The notes: generated by a model not told the origin, from the sequence alone. Positions 11,783-23,945 are shown, counted from the stretch's first letter. The stretch: 64,000 nucleotides of DNA from Druceiella hillmani (GCA_039881145.1 JAYKKI010000015.1:26214001-26278000); one strand, 5' to 3'. Numbers and translations: made by a program.

Positions 11783-12199
11783 GAACCGGAGAGGGTATGT
11801 GAATTAAACAAATCACTTTGCGGATTGGTACAGGTACCCAAATGCTTAAATGTAGGATTCGGCTCAGTTTTGAACAGGCTCAGCTTAAAAAGAAGTAAAG
11901 CCGATCAATGGCTGTATATAGGACGAGTTAGCGAAAACAAATTTGATATATCTAATGCAAACATTACAGACTTGATAGATTACAGCGACGCAGACTCTGC
12001 CAGTGACACTGAAAATGGATGCTCTGTAACTGGTTATGCATTTCTCAAGAATAGTGCCACCGACACTTGGTCCATTGAGCGACCACCAACTGTGGTCCTG
12101 TTTACTAAAGAATCAAAGTTCATAACAGTCGGTACAGCCATCAAAGAGGTAAAAATGAATTCTTTATACGTTACATTAACTAACATATGTTATTCATAA
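11783..12199 (+). pseudogene. Copia RT-RNase H remnant, internally deleted
   Basis: An open frame fuses two distant pol segments. From 11795, VCELNKSLCGLVQVPKCLN and then RLSLKRSKADQWLYIG match the reverse-transcriptase block V..L.KALYGLKQA.RCWN...LGFKRS.ADPCLY of copia, with GLKQA degraded to GLVQV. From about 11975, LIDYSDADSASDTENGCSVT then GYAFL matches the RNase H start GYSDADWA.D...R.S.SGY. The YADD-containing region, the tether and most of RT are missing between them, but the join remains in frame. The integrase is also missing upstream. Near the end, ESKFITVGTAIKEV corresponds to the EAEY.A...A.KE block, with the EAEY acidic residue changed. Not functional. Confidence 0.85.
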
Positions 12200-13009
12200 T
12201 ACCAGATAGTGAATAAATTATTATAGACTGTCCATATCACTCTTATTCTGTTAAGATGTCAATGTCAATTTGGGTTTAAAGTTTGCATATATTGGCTGAA
12301 ATAATGTCTCATAACTAACTTTTTTTTATTAAATCTGGTTTCTATTAGTTGAGTTAATTCATTTTCAGTAATCTTATCAGCATATTTTATATAAAATTCT
12401 TTCCTAGCATTGTGTTGCATGAATTTAAAATATCTTAGAAAAGATTATTAGTATTAAACGGGGAATCTATAGTATCGGTTTGAAGGAAATGAATATCAGC
12501 AATATTGGTGTAGCAAAACTCTAAGATGTTTTTGTATTGAAAGCTATTAGCTATTTTCTTTGCTATGGTATCATGGCTGGATCGTTCAGTCATATTTTTA
12601 AACATAAAATTGGACTGAAACTATCATGAAGTTTTAATTCTTGTTTAACTTGTATTCTGAGTACTAATTGTAATATAATAATAGCATATATTGACATTGT
12701 CTGTAACTAGAAAACAGAAGTGGTTATTCCCTTTTATTGTAAAGGATTCATGACAAACTATCACAGACATTTTGTTCAAAAAATTTATTTAAGACTAGTT
12801 GTATTACAAATGAACACAGTGAGCTTTAAACCTAAATATTTAATGTTGCAATTTTTATTGAGACATACCTCTTTGGTGAGCATTTTAACGCAGATAATGT
12901 AAAAAATAAGATGGAACCAAATAAAGATGGAACCAAATAGAAGAGATCTCAGCATTTTTTTCCCTGACCAATTTTGTTTTTATGAATTTTGTTTTTATAA
13001 AAAGATTTA
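12200..13009 (+). mobile_element. Copia 3' internal non-coding region
   Basis: AT-rich sequence between the RNase H remnant and the tandem array. It holds small duplications: AAGATGGAACCAAAT twice near 12908 (16-bp period) and ATTTTGTTTTTAT twice near 12971. It may be element sequence or later insertion; no coding frame is supported. Confidence 0.4.
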
Positions 13010-13300
13010 ATACTGTGCGCAGTTATAAATTTGAATTGTCAAATACATGTGTAAAGATGAAAATTCAGGAAAGTTAGTTTTATAATATTGTGTGCAGTTA
13101 AAATGTCAATTATCAAGTACATGTGTAAAGACTAAACATCAGAAAAGTTAGTCGTGTGATACTGTGCGCAGTTATAAATGTGAAATGTCAAGTATATGTA
13201 TAAAGGTTAAACTTGAGAAAACTTAATTTTACGATACTGTGCGCAGATATAAATATAGGTTTAAAGTTTAAACTTAAGTAAGATTAGTTAAATATCCTTG
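13010..13300 (+). repeat. Tandem array, ~75-bp units
   Basis: Diverged units begin ATACTGTGCGCAGTTATAAA (or close variants) at 13010, 13085, 13159 and 13234. The first three are 74-75 bp long, and the fourth is shorter and more diverged. A weak fifth start may lie near 13292. Each holds a TCAARTAYATGTGTAAAG-type core and a GAAAAGTTAGT-type tail. The array lies between the pol remnant and the 3' LTR, so it is probably part of the element's 3' untranslated region. Confidence 0.85.
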
Positions 13301-13498
13301 TGTGTAGCAGTGAATATGTGCAAAGCTGGTTACATATTTTTGTGTTAATACAATCACATTAGAAATATTTGAAGTATTTATTTGCATCGATTTATTAATG
13401 CAATTGTGTTAGAAGATCTTTAGTGACTTAATGAGGTTATAAAATGCGAGGAGACCAGCATTTTTTATCTGTAGGGGAAGGTTCTAATTAAGAGAGTA

Positions 13499-13701
13499 TG
13501 TTGAATGTATTCGGTTATGATAATGTCGCACCTTCTTGTATAGTCTATGCTACAGGTTATATAAAGCACAACTATGTTATTGTATTTCCTCTTTTCTTCG
13601 TTCATTAATATCAAGAGTTGCGGTGACTATTTTTGCGGATTCCTAATCCAGAAATATCTCAGCATTCACCCACGTGGTTTCACCAACGCAAGAATAATTC
13701 A
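13499..13701 (+). repeat. 3' LTR of Ty1/copia element
   Basis: About 203 bp, starting TGTTGAATGTATTCGG, the usual start of insect copia LTRs, and ending AATAATTCA. A purine-rich stretch (AATTAAGAGAG) immediately upstream could be the polypurine tract. By eye it is about 80% identical to 10458-10659, so the insertion is old. The five bases after it (ACGCC) do not match the five before the 5' LTR (TTTTA). The target-site duplication has therefore decayed, or the ends are placed slightly wrong. Confidence 0.8.
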
Positions 13702-14251
13702 ACGCCTATCTAAAGATCCCATGACCTATTTAGAAATTTTATTTTCAACGTGAATGTCAACGTTAAATGGCGCGATAGTCCGATCGTCTCCAAAACTTTA
13801 GACGGCGTCAATTATATTGCTGTAGACGGCCGTTATCTTAACATAATTGTGTATAAAATAATCTCAGTACTCAGTGATTTTTATTTCGTTTAAAAACTAC
13901 ATGCAAGATTATATTTTGTATAATACGTAAAGGAATACTGTACATGCTCACCATGTACTCAGTAACACCATTCATGGCTTTTATTTAAGGTTAACTGCCC
14001 ATCGCCAATATTTCTCCTAACGTTATTTTTTCATAGGTAAACATTTTTTTCGTACTTTCACTTACGTCAAATTAGGTTCACACTGAAATGGAAACGATGA
14101 GGATGAACTAAAATAAAGTCGTCAGACTGACACAGTCAGATTTAAAAACTCGTAAATTTTCTGGCGGTAAGTCAATATATTTGATTTAAATGAAGGATAT
14201 CATACAACTTGACTTTACTTAAAATTCACACAACGTATATTTTAAACCATT
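13702..14251. other. No feature recognised
   Basis: Spacer between the copia element and the R1-like LINE fragment. A short higher-GC patch at 13760-13835 contains TTTAGACGGCG and GTAGACGGCCG. Nothing else is supported. Confidence 0.45.
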
Positions 14252-15010
14252 ATGTCGCAGAACATCGATTTTGGCTCGGTTTGGGCTCCGTGGTGCATCG
14301 GGGTCCAGCAAGTTAGACGGATGTTGCTTTGATCGCAGCGTACGCCGCTGATGGCGCTGACCGAGGCTTACAGGACCTGCTCAACGGAAACGTTGCCGAT
14401 TTTGGCGGGTCTCCTTCCTGCCCACCTCACGATTGTAGAACGCGCGGCTAACTCCATCTTGGCTCGAGGCAAGAGTTTTTTTGCGGGTCCGTTGAATTTT
14501 GAGTTTTTGGCAAATGAACCCCTCGTAATTAGAAAGAGACGTATTTTAGAGATCGTCGTTGCTCACTGGCAGTCTAGGTGGTCCTCCCCCGATTCCAAGG
14601 GCGAAACGACCAGGTTGTTCTTTCCCGATGTTTCCGAGCGGTTAAGTAAGAACTGGCTCGTCTCCGATTATTATGTCTTCCAATTTCTAATGAGACACGG
14701 TGCATTTTGTGCCAGTTTGTTTAGATTTGCTTTGAGAGATAGCCCGGCATGTACCTGTGGATTTAAGACGCAGAACATGAATCATGTTCTATTCCACTGT
14801 AGTGAGCACGACGATACGCGTAGAGTTTTGTTAGAGACCATACGTCTGAATATTAAAGTAGAATCACGCGAAGACTTAGAACGTGGTGTCTTTAGTTAGC
14901 GAGACTTGGTTGAGAATGAGCTGATCTTTGAGTCATTTAGAGCGTTCACTAAATGCGTTCTAGAAAAAATGGAGTTACTAAATGATTCATTCAGGAGGTA
15001 CAGACTCTAA
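14252..15010 (+). pseudogene. R1/I-type LINE ORF2 C-terminal remnant
   Basis: One reading frame runs from 14252 to TAA at 15008-15010, broken by TGA at 14330-14332 and TAG at 14897-14899. It encodes the last part of a non-LTR retrotransposon polyprotein, downstream of the reverse-transcriptase catalytic core. VWAPW and VRRMLL are followed by AYRTCSTETLPILAGLLPAH, the YRT.STEAL.VLAG.LP block typical of R1-type elements. Near the C-terminus, CTCGFKTQNMNHVLFHC gives the expected C-x-C...H...C zinc-binding motif. The catalytic RT core, the endonuclease and ORF1 are absent, as expected from 5' truncation at insertion. The fragment is visibly richer in G+C than its surroundings. R1 versus another I/Jockey-group clade cannot be settled by eye. 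Confidence 0.85.
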
Positions 15011-15200
15011 CCCTGTTGGGTGGAAGTGCTGTGATTGTAGATACGGGACACTATTAGGAAACTTTCGAAGGTTCTTTTTTGTATGAGGTGGGTCGTTACG
15101 GGCCCCAGGAGGGGCCTTGAGACAATCCGGGTGGAATGGTGGGAATAGTGTGTCGCAGAATATTAAATTATTGAAGAATATTTGGTGCATGAAACATTGT
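15011..15200 (+). mobile_element. Likely 3' UTR of the R1-like LINE
   Basis: The G+C-rich character of the ORF remnant continues past its last stop (GGGCCCCAGGAGGGGCCTTG near 15100) and fades by about 15160. No poly(A) tail or target duplication is visible, so the 3' end is uncertain. Confidence 0.45.
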
Positions 15201-15819
15201 TTTAACACTTGTTACTAAAACATTAAGAGGTAAATGTGCTGAAAATTATAGAAATAATTATTATGTATCTTACCTCAGTATTCCTTTGGAGCAAGATATG
15301 GAATGGTGCCTTAGGCTTACTAGTGAGTTTTCTCTATTTTGGAAATAAGATTCTGACACTTGGCCCGGAAGAAAAATTAAATAATATGTGTGAAATGAAA
15401 AGTCACATATTTCATTACCAAAAGAAGTGACTTACATTTAAAATGATTAAGATAATAAGTTGAAATGATATAGATAAATAAAATAGTACCCATAATTATT
15501 GGTATTAAAAGTACATTTTCTCGTGAAATGTGTGTTGTACAGGACAATTTTTCTAATTGTTTGTATTATAGTCGTGTTAATTTTTAAAGAACTGACTAAA
15601 GAGTTCCTCAAGTAAGAAATTGCAGATGTTCTGATTACAGTTATGAACGCCAAAATTCTAGAGAAATTGAGGTCGCTGCCCGTAAAAAAAATTACTTGAT
15701 TATTTAGGATAAGAGGGAAATGTCTATAAACAGTTCATTCCCACAATTTTTTTTCCTTTAATGTATCTAATTCATGCATATAGTGAATTTATTGCTATGA
15801 GTGCAATCTTTTACAGCCA
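15201..15819. other. No feature recognised
   Basis: AT-rich. The 64- and 68-codon open frames here show no family resemblance. Confidence 0.5.
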
Positions 15820-15945
15820 ACTAGCACACCAGTCCAGCCACGCTCGACGAGCGGCCGCGAATCGAACCCAGATCCCTCCGGTGCGCCGCACTGTCACAGA
15901 CCGTATGCATTGGAATCAACTCAACACAACATAGCAACAAATCAA
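15820..15945 (-). mobile_element. tRNA-related SINE fragment (putative)
   Basis: On the minus strand this G+C-rich island reads CGGCGCACCGGAGGGATCTG and then GGTTCGATTCG. The latter is close to the pol III B-box GGTTCRANNCC, in the context seen in the right half of tRNA-derived SINE heads. The sequence before it (GACAGTGCGG) could be the left half, but no convincing A-box is visible. After the B-box, the body continues with a GCGTGGCTGGACTGGTGTG stretch before AT-rich DNA resumes. On the plus-strand right side, short CAACTCAACAC-type repeats (about 15910-15965) could be the 5' flank. It cannot be a functional tRNA: no cloverleaf closes. Confidence 0.5.
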
Positions 15946-15965
15946 CTCAACTCAACACACGACAG

Positions 15966-17944
15966 TATAAAAAAATGGAACATAACTAATAAAGTATAGA
16001 GAATTTTGGGAACCTCTGTTAAGTATAAAAAACTGGGAAATGTCATTTCAAGTGCCACGTTAGTATTTATATTAGTTCCTAAATAAGAACGATTTTAATT
16101 AAACAATTCTGTAATTTTCAAAATCACCAATTGTATTGCATAATTTTTATTTATTTTTTGCGTATACAATGTGGAAGTTTCACGGTGCTAATAATATAAT
16201 GTGTAGTCATATACAAATAAAGTGTAGATAAAAACTAATCAATCGGTATGAAAGAGGTTTTTGAAATCTGCCAATAAATGACAGAGAAATAAATTATTTA
16301 AGTTAGCGTTATAGATATTTGTTTTTAATCTGTAAGTATTTTGTAGTTTTTGATAATAATGGAAGAAGAACTTATAAAAGGACTAAGTGATAATTTGCCT
16401 TGAATTGATATATACGCAGCGATGAACTATATTTTTTGTGATTTGTCTTACATAAGCCCTGAAAAAAAAGGAGTGTAAGTTTGGAAGTAGTCAGTAAATA
16501 GTATAACATAATACCCATACTTAAGCATTATTTAATAGTAAAAACATGCTGGTATTATACCTATATTTAATTAATACGTTATTTAAATTACATTTCAATT
16601 AAATGAGAAGAGTGTTTTATGAAAATTTCCAATAACATTTAGTATTTTATGGATTATCTCGTATATTCACTTCATTGTACATCCATTGCAATCCTCAGAT
16701 AATAGGTCTTCTGCTACATTTTTAACTCTTTGTGTGTTAAATTACACTGAATGACGCCTTTTTCATATGATCCGCTTTCTCTCACGGGCGTTACAAATTT
16801 TTGGCATTCAAACCTATGAGGGCATATTTTCGTTTTCAACTTTAATGTTATTTAATGTATTTTCAACTTTAATGTATTTTCGTTTTCAACCTAGTTTGTA
16901 TTTAACCATATTTTCGTATCGTTTTCAAACTTTAATTATAAAAAAAGCGTTACAAATGGCAAATCAAAAATTAACCAAGTCACTGTAAATCTTACATTAA
17001 AATAAGTTAGTGGAGTAGAAATATTCTGATAGATATGTAGTCACGATTATGGTTATATGATATATACCGATATCAATAAACGCTGCTCAACATGTCACTA
17101 TGTCAAATACTTACGTCAAACCTTCAAGAAGTTTCTGGCAAAACACAATTTTTATACACCTATCTAGATTCTGTAGGAATTTATATATTTTATTTACAAA
17201 TTTACAAAACAAATTATAAACATAATTAAACAAATTCTTTTAATCGCAGGTAAGGTAATTTTCGTAATTAGTAAACCTGCTCGTAATAAATAATAATAAG
17301 TATTTATCCATAGAACATAAATATTATACTTCCATCAAAATGATCTTCATAAAAATATTTTATATTTTTAATCCAATGAAATCACATATCATCACTTTGC
17401 ACTATTTTTTTCTATTGTTTTTATGCAAACGTAGGTGGAAAAAAATTTTGTTTGGTGTTTTAATCATTTTGCTCATACAGTTGGGCACAATACAATATTT
17501 ATAGCAGCCTTTTTTAATTTCATTCATCACATAAATTAATAACTCTTCGATATGCACTCAACGACAAAACAAAAAAGATTATTGGTTGGTATAAGAACGC
17601 ATGTCGCTCTATTTAGTAATTCGCTCACACTCGCTATAGGGAGATGACGTTATGCAACTCTGTGAGATGGAACAAAAATATTTAAGTGAAGCGCAAATTT
17701 TTTAATTTTACACCTTTTTTTTTTAAATATATTACTATTTCTTTTACTCTTTTTTTACATTTTGCTACAATTTATATTTGAATCCATAAAAAAATAGAAA
17801 ACTTCTTCCTTCAACAGCTTTCATTTCACCAAGTTATTGTAGTTTATTTCTTTTTCTCAACAAACAATTGCTTTTATTTCTTTTTCTCTATTCTTTAAGA
17901 AGGTTTATTTACGCCTTTTTTCTCAAATTTTACTTCTAACCTTT
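15966..17944. other. AT-rich stretch, no gene
   Basis: Holds short imperfect repeats of TTTTCGTTTTCAACTTTAAT around 16825-16935 and a pyrimidine-rich plus-strand tract from about 17690 to 17940. No gene or mobile element can be supported. Confidence 0.5.
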
Positions 17945-18002
17945 CTGTGCTAGAGGTTTACAGGTAATGACGTCGTTACCCTATTACGCATCACTAGCAC
18001 AG
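17945..18002. repeat. Nested palindromes around a CRE-like core
   Basis: Outer arms CTGTGCTAG (17945-17953) and CTAGCACAG (17994-18002) are exact reverse complements. Between them, GGTAATGACGTCGTTACC (17963-17980) is almost a perfect palindrome centred on GACGTC, a CREB/ATF-like half-site pair. It could be a regulatory site, or the ends of a very short element; nothing adjacent decides between these. Confidence 0.6.
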
Positions 18003-19569
18003 ACGCTTGACATAATCATCGCATAAGTATGGATAACTTAAATATTTTCGGATACTGTCATCTTAATAAAATAAAAGTTTCATAGGTTAAAACAGTTTAA
18101 TTTACATAATAAATCTACAGTATAAAAATGGCATGAAAATAAACGACTAATATGTTTTTCGTCTATTTCACAAGACAGATTAAAAAATAAATAAATTTAT
18201 TAATGATATATACTTAACTGTACTTTATTTGAATACAACTAACTACATTTAAAAAAAATTAATGAATGTTTCACAACTTTTGTTTTACGACCCGTTGCAG
18301 TTCGAGAAAAGAATAAACTTATAAATTGCATTAATCTCTTACATTAATTTTAAGTCTGAACTGAATGCGATATCCCATAGAAATACATGCTCTTAAATAC
18401 CCTAAAGACGCCTCCGTAAAAAATTGGATTAATACCGCTGAATGGAAGAACTGATTTCTTGCAAAGATAGGTAAAGTTTTCTCAGCACACATTTTAGTAA
18501 ATAATTTTAATGTAAATTAGTCCAGTAGTAGATATTTATACACAAAATAGTTCTAATTTGTACACAACCATATTTCTCCAGCCATGTTATTGATGAAATG
18601 GCATTATATCTTTACGTCAATTGGAACAGAAAATATTTTGATACTACGTAGTGGTTTAAGTGGTGACTATCTGGGTAAAATAAATAAGCTCTTGTATTTC
18701 TAGTTAAGGCCGTTGACTCAATCTGGAACCCAAGCTCTAAATTTGACAAGGAAAATTACAATCAAAGCTTTGAATTTCAATATACGTGAAGACATTTGTA
18801 AGAAGATTTTCATTCAGTGATCTTGTAACTGAATTAATGAAAATGGTAGTGGGGAAGTACAATATTGTTCGTTTATTTTATTCATCGAAGCAATGTAATA
18901 CTAAATTGTCAAGACGTCAACTACTTAATAGATAAGCATCACTTTTCCGGGAAATAAGTTAAATATTTTATGAATTATTTTGTATCTCATTGTGAGCAAC
19001 TAAAACTAATGGTACTTCGGTATTTAAGAAATTTAACTTATTTCAAAATCTGGTTCATCTTGAAAACTGACAATTTTTGGATGTTATATTGAATGAAATT
19101 CTACTTTTTACATAAATTATTATTTTTTTATTTATTTATTTTTTTTTTATTATTTTTATTTAAAAATTTATGACCATATGTACATGTTAGCACTTTGTAG
19201 TGTTAAATTCATCAATATTAAATTGTAAAATATCATTTAATCTGTATTTTGTTATCTTTGGTCAAAATAAAGTAATTTTGACGTATAACGACGTATATAC
19301 GAGACCTGCATTTAAAGTAAAGTAATTTTGGGCGCGAATATAAACAAACAATAGGGCGTATTTGGAGCCTGAGTCTGAGGATGTTCTTAATCCGCCGCTT
19401 TTGTTTTTTCACGTGCCGAATTCGGAGATATAGTAATCAATTTTCATGATTCTTTTCTGTTTGAAGGGAAACGGTTTCACATAGATACATTGTAAATACA
19501 GTCAAGACCTGATGGCAGACTTCACGATCACGAGAAATTCCGCAACGAATGAGACTATTAGGCTTCTTT
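18003..19569. other. AT-rich stretch, no gene
   Basis: No supported coding region, RNA or mobile element. A T-rich run with short A interruptions lies at about 19100-19160. Confidence 0.5.
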
Positions 19570-19960
19570 ATGAAGACTAAGTTTAAATTTATTTGACTTG
19601 TATTTAAACGTACTATAGATACAGATGATGGTCAGTATCTGATAATGAGGCAGAAGTTGGTAACAATACTCCTTTGTGGTGAGGAGGATTATCAATGTTG
19701 TGTTCACTTTACTTATCTTAACGAGTGCTTTCCTTACAAACGATGGCCAGAGTTTAATGATGGAGTCAGAAGACGGTAACAGTAATTCTTTAATATTAAA
19801 GACTAGATTTAATGACGAATAGTTTGATTCATTTCGTTCAGACCTTTGATGACAAGTAATAGCTAAGGTTTTAAAATGGAGCCGCAAGTTAGTGACAGGA
19901 ACTTCTCAATGCTGAGAAGTTGGTTCATCAACTGTGGGTCTGTTTTACATATCTTAAGGA
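19570..19960. repeat. Degenerate tandem repeat, ~117-bp period
   Basis: Three related segments start near 19625, 19742 and 19858. The first two align clearly (GATGGTCAGTATCTGATAAT against GATGGCCAGAGTTTAATGAT, then CAGAAG.YGGTAACA). The third is weaker (AAAATGGAGCCGCAAGTTAG, then GACAGGAAC). The 109-codon minus-strand open frame across this block is a by-product of the repetition. Confidence 0.55.
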
Positions 19961-22900
19961 AAGCAACAAAGCAAGTAGGTGGATAAGTATATACAACTAT
20001 ACACATTTAGGATATTAGTAAGTATTTAAAAGTATACACATAGGTATGAAGCAATTTTGATAGTAGGGTAGTTGTAAGATAATAGGGTAGGCGAGTATAT
20101 GCAGATATATTCAAAAGCTAGAAACAACTAAAATATTAGTAGATTGGCAGGTAAGTTAATATAAAACGCATACTGAGTATCTCTTCCTAAACATAGTGCA
20201 CATTATTTTTACGAGAAGCATTTAATATCATCATAATCGATAGTTTTACATTCATACCTGTTTAGGCAGAATTTATTAAATATTTTCAAAACTGAGAAAA
20301 TATGAAACTGAATGCACAGTACATTGATATAAAATTACGATTCAGTTGACATATTACATCCATATGTATTGCCAGTAAGAGTTAAATCATTTGCTGCATA
20401 GAAATAACAAGTTGTATATAAAATACCTTAAAATATTATTATATTATTTATTAATGTGAAATGATTGGTATCGCCGTAATAATATCTTAACCATTATAAA
20501 ATCGAATTTACTTGTTTGTTTTCCTTAAATATTTCTCAGAGTTGTTATTGGGATTACCAGGGTGTCTTTGGAAAGAAGATCTTTAAGGTCGTAATTCAAA
20601 TTTATCAGCCCATCGTTGTAGAGTCTGTATTTAGTATAAATTGTTAAAATTGTATAAATGGTATATCTATATATAAGAGTCTTTTCGGTCTCGCCTAACT
20701 TTAAAATATTTCATATTATACAGAGATTTCTCAGTTAACGATTTTCTCTTGTCTTTTACACTTATCTAGTGTAATTTCAGTCCACGTATAGTCTAAGTAA
20801 TTCATGTAAGAAGCGAAAACATGACATATCTTTCAATGATTGGAATCATATTTTAAGTAGTGTCAAATTTATACGCAGTATGTCTCAGAACTCTGTCACG
20901 TTAATTAATACACTGAATTTTGTTATGAATCTTAAAAAATGTTGGCCATACTTTTATATTAATTCATCGATTAATAATGTATGGAGTATTGTTAATACTT
21001 TTAGATAAAACCAATATTAAGAAACCTTTTCTTAAATTTAATAGTTATTCATATTAAAATTCTTTTATTTAAAGAAACGATGTAACTATTAAATTTTGTC
21101 GAATCAACCGCTACGCAAACTCTCGGTTAGTTTGAATCTGAAAATGTAAATAATAAACATTAAATTCTATCTAACGTGATTTTTTCAATACTTACGAAAA
21201 TAGACAGTAATGTATGTAGTTGTTTTTTTAACTACATTTTATTTGTTTAATTTTTCTTGTAACAAACATCAAAGAATGATGTTTTCATAATTGAATCACA
21301 CTGGTATTTCCGTCGCATATTTCATGGTTATATGCATGTGTCATTTTCTGCTTATAAAATGCACATATCACATAAATGACACTCAGAAGGTACTATGAGG
21401 ACATTCAATTCTAATAATTCATATCGTGATAAATGTTGATATAATAATAATTGCATCAAAAAATTCATTAATCTTCTTCCACAATCCACGATTAAAAACA
21501 TTAGAAACAACTCGTTTCGGTATTCCGTGCCAAAGAGAACCTGCTTTATATTCTTATCATATAAACAGCTAACAAAGTTCATTCCACCAGCTGATCTGCA
21601 CGTGTGATGTCTGCCAAACAACAGGTTTACAGTGTCTGTAATAAAGGAGAAGTTTTTCCGATAATGATTCTCGTGTGTAGATGAAACCTTTGGATGTAAT
21701 TAAGTTACCTGGAGACAGCCACTTCAGTAAAGGGGGTATCTTTTATGTTTCTGTTTAAAGATATGTAGTCAAAACGTTTTGAAATTATCTTGTTTTATAC
21801 CCACTAAATGTTTGTTCAATATCTGGGCTTACTTAAGACACAAAGCAAATAATTAAAAAGTAATTGATTAATATGTTTCAAAATATGTTTTTAAAGTGGA
21901 TTTGTATTATATCCTGAGAATTTTGATTTTCGTCACAAAAAGTTCTCAAAAGAGAAGGTAAATTCCCTCTGTCACCCGAAGATTATTTTAAACATAGGTA
22001 TGTAGGGAATTTCAAAAAGATAATTCCCTTTGTCACCTAAAGTTTATCTGTTGAATATTATCAAATTAAGCTAATTACATACAGAATAGAGGCATTTCTT
22101 GTCCGTATAAAATATCCGAATTAAATCTTTCCAATAAAATACTTTCATTTTGTTTTATTTTGTAACATCTTTTTTCTTATTTTTTTTTATTTTAGCACAC
22201 AATCGTATCATTGAAGCTAACAGTAACAAATAAACGATTAAAATACTTAAGAAATATATGGATATGCAATGTCAACTTGTGAAAAAAATTATATGGCTAT
22301 TTGAAAGGACGTACTCTATGTGGATAGACGAGTATTGTTACTTGCAGCAGGTAAACATGTTGAGTATAAACAACGCCATTAAGATGTCCCACGGAACAAC
22401 TTGAGTGAATCTCTGTGGCTCAGGGCGACGTAACTCATCATATTGCGTAAATATACACCGCAATATCCTCTTCGGTCCTCTTGAGACAGATGCGACAGCC
22501 TTTTCAACCAGTGATATTTAAATATGTAAGTGTAATGTAGAAAATAATTCATACACGAATTTCCGGTTTCGTCTGTTGTTTTGTACTGAGAAGTATAGCG
22601 GATGAAGGAGTTAAAGAATCCAAAATCATCACCACAAAAAGAATATTAGATGATACCTGAAAATCTAAAGGGAAATTGATAATAAGTAAATAATTATGTA
22701 AGATAAAAATTCAGGAAATCTATTTCAATTCATGTGAATTTTAAAATTTTGAGTGTCATTTTCCAAGTCGACAAGTTTTGTGTAATTTATAGTTAACAAG
22801 TGTTAAGAGTAACATATATCTTACCTTTTTAATTATATTATTTTATGAATTCCTCTAAAGCGGAGTGCAAATCATACAAATGTAGCATTGCATGCATGCA

Positions 22901-23670
22901 TGCAATTAGAAACAAACAATTAGAACTTCTAACCTAAATCTAGATGAGTCTATGCTTTTTAAGTAAATTGTTTGAATTTGTTTGTTAACAACTAGGTATT
23001 TTTATTAGTAAATATTTGCTTTTAACTTTTATCTTAAATTCTTCCCAGGACGTCCATTCTCAAAATATTATGTACCAATTATTATGTTAAAGACTCTAAA
23101 CGTATAAGTAAAATTTAGTCTTTAAAATATAATATTAATCACTATTGTATATTAAGATAACGTACAGAGTGCAATGATATATATTCTAATTAACCGAAAT
23201 AATTACGTGGGAACAATAACAGCTCAGAAGATGATAGAGGATGAGGTTGATAATTAATTAAATTGAAAATAATTAAAAGATATATTCAGGTGATAAAGAA
23301 AGGAAAATAAAGTTTCTACATGTTAACAAAACATTTAATAACATATATAGTTCTGAGTTGAAATTAAGAAAAGAAAGGGCGAAGGGATAAAACAAGTTTG
23401 GGAGAGGTTTCGCGGACGACTCTTAAAAAGCTTATACACAGTTTTCAAAGTTTTGTGGACCGAAAGGAAAAATAAGTATAGTAAATTTTCGATAAGCAAC
23501 TCAAGCACTTTGAAATATTGCTATTCAAAGATATCTTTAATTAGTAGACATAATATTAGAAGGTTCCCATTGAGATAATTTAGTTATTAATATATAATAA
23601 ATAATGAATTATTAAAAATAATGTGGTAAAGTAAAGTAACTGTAAATACAGCTTATTAAAAAAGGTAAAC
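19961..23670. other. AT-rich stretch, no gene
   Basis: No supported gene. Minor items: AATTCCCTCTGTCACCCGAA at 21960 and its diverged copy AATTCCCTTTGTCACCTAAA about 63 bp later, and a short (GCAT)n tract at 22889-22904. Confidence 0.5.
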
Positions 23671-23671
23671 A

Positions 23672-23945
23672 CACTTAAATGAAACTACGCGATGTAGTAT
23701 TATGTCTACTTTCTTTAAGTTCTTTACCAGGACCTAGGTTTTGTTGAACTACATCTTCTGGTGGCCTATTAGCAAAGATGCTAACTTTTATCTTTGCTAA
23801 TAGCCCACCTGATGATCTTGTAATACAACGAAATCTAGGTCGTGGTAAAGAACTTAAAGAAAGTAGAAATAATACTACATCACGTAGTTTCATTTAATTG
23901 TGAATAATTAATTTCAACAAACTTAACGTTAGATACATTCAATAT
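23672..23945. mobile_element. Foldback MITE, copy 2
   Basis: Same family as 2764-3033. The palindrome runs from 23672 (CACTTAAATGAAACTACGCG) to 23902, with arms of about 105 bp whose centre holds ATTAGCAAAGAT and its complement. To the right, the outer segment TTCAACAAACTTAACG and following, to about 23945, is the reverse complement of the type seen left of copy 1. It is missing on the left here. The 72-codon minus-strand frame over this copy is a palindrome artefact. Confidence 0.85.

Noticed and set aside
22438..22497. Minus-strand CRICLKRTEEDIAV, suggesting the start of a ZAD zinc-binding domain
   Set aside because: Only 20 codons between stops with no further domain residues; chance match is likely.
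23675..23893. 72-codon minus-strand open frame starting MKLRDVVLFLLSLSS
   Set aside because: It lies wholly inside a MITE palindrome, and frames in other copies are broken; no sign of coding.
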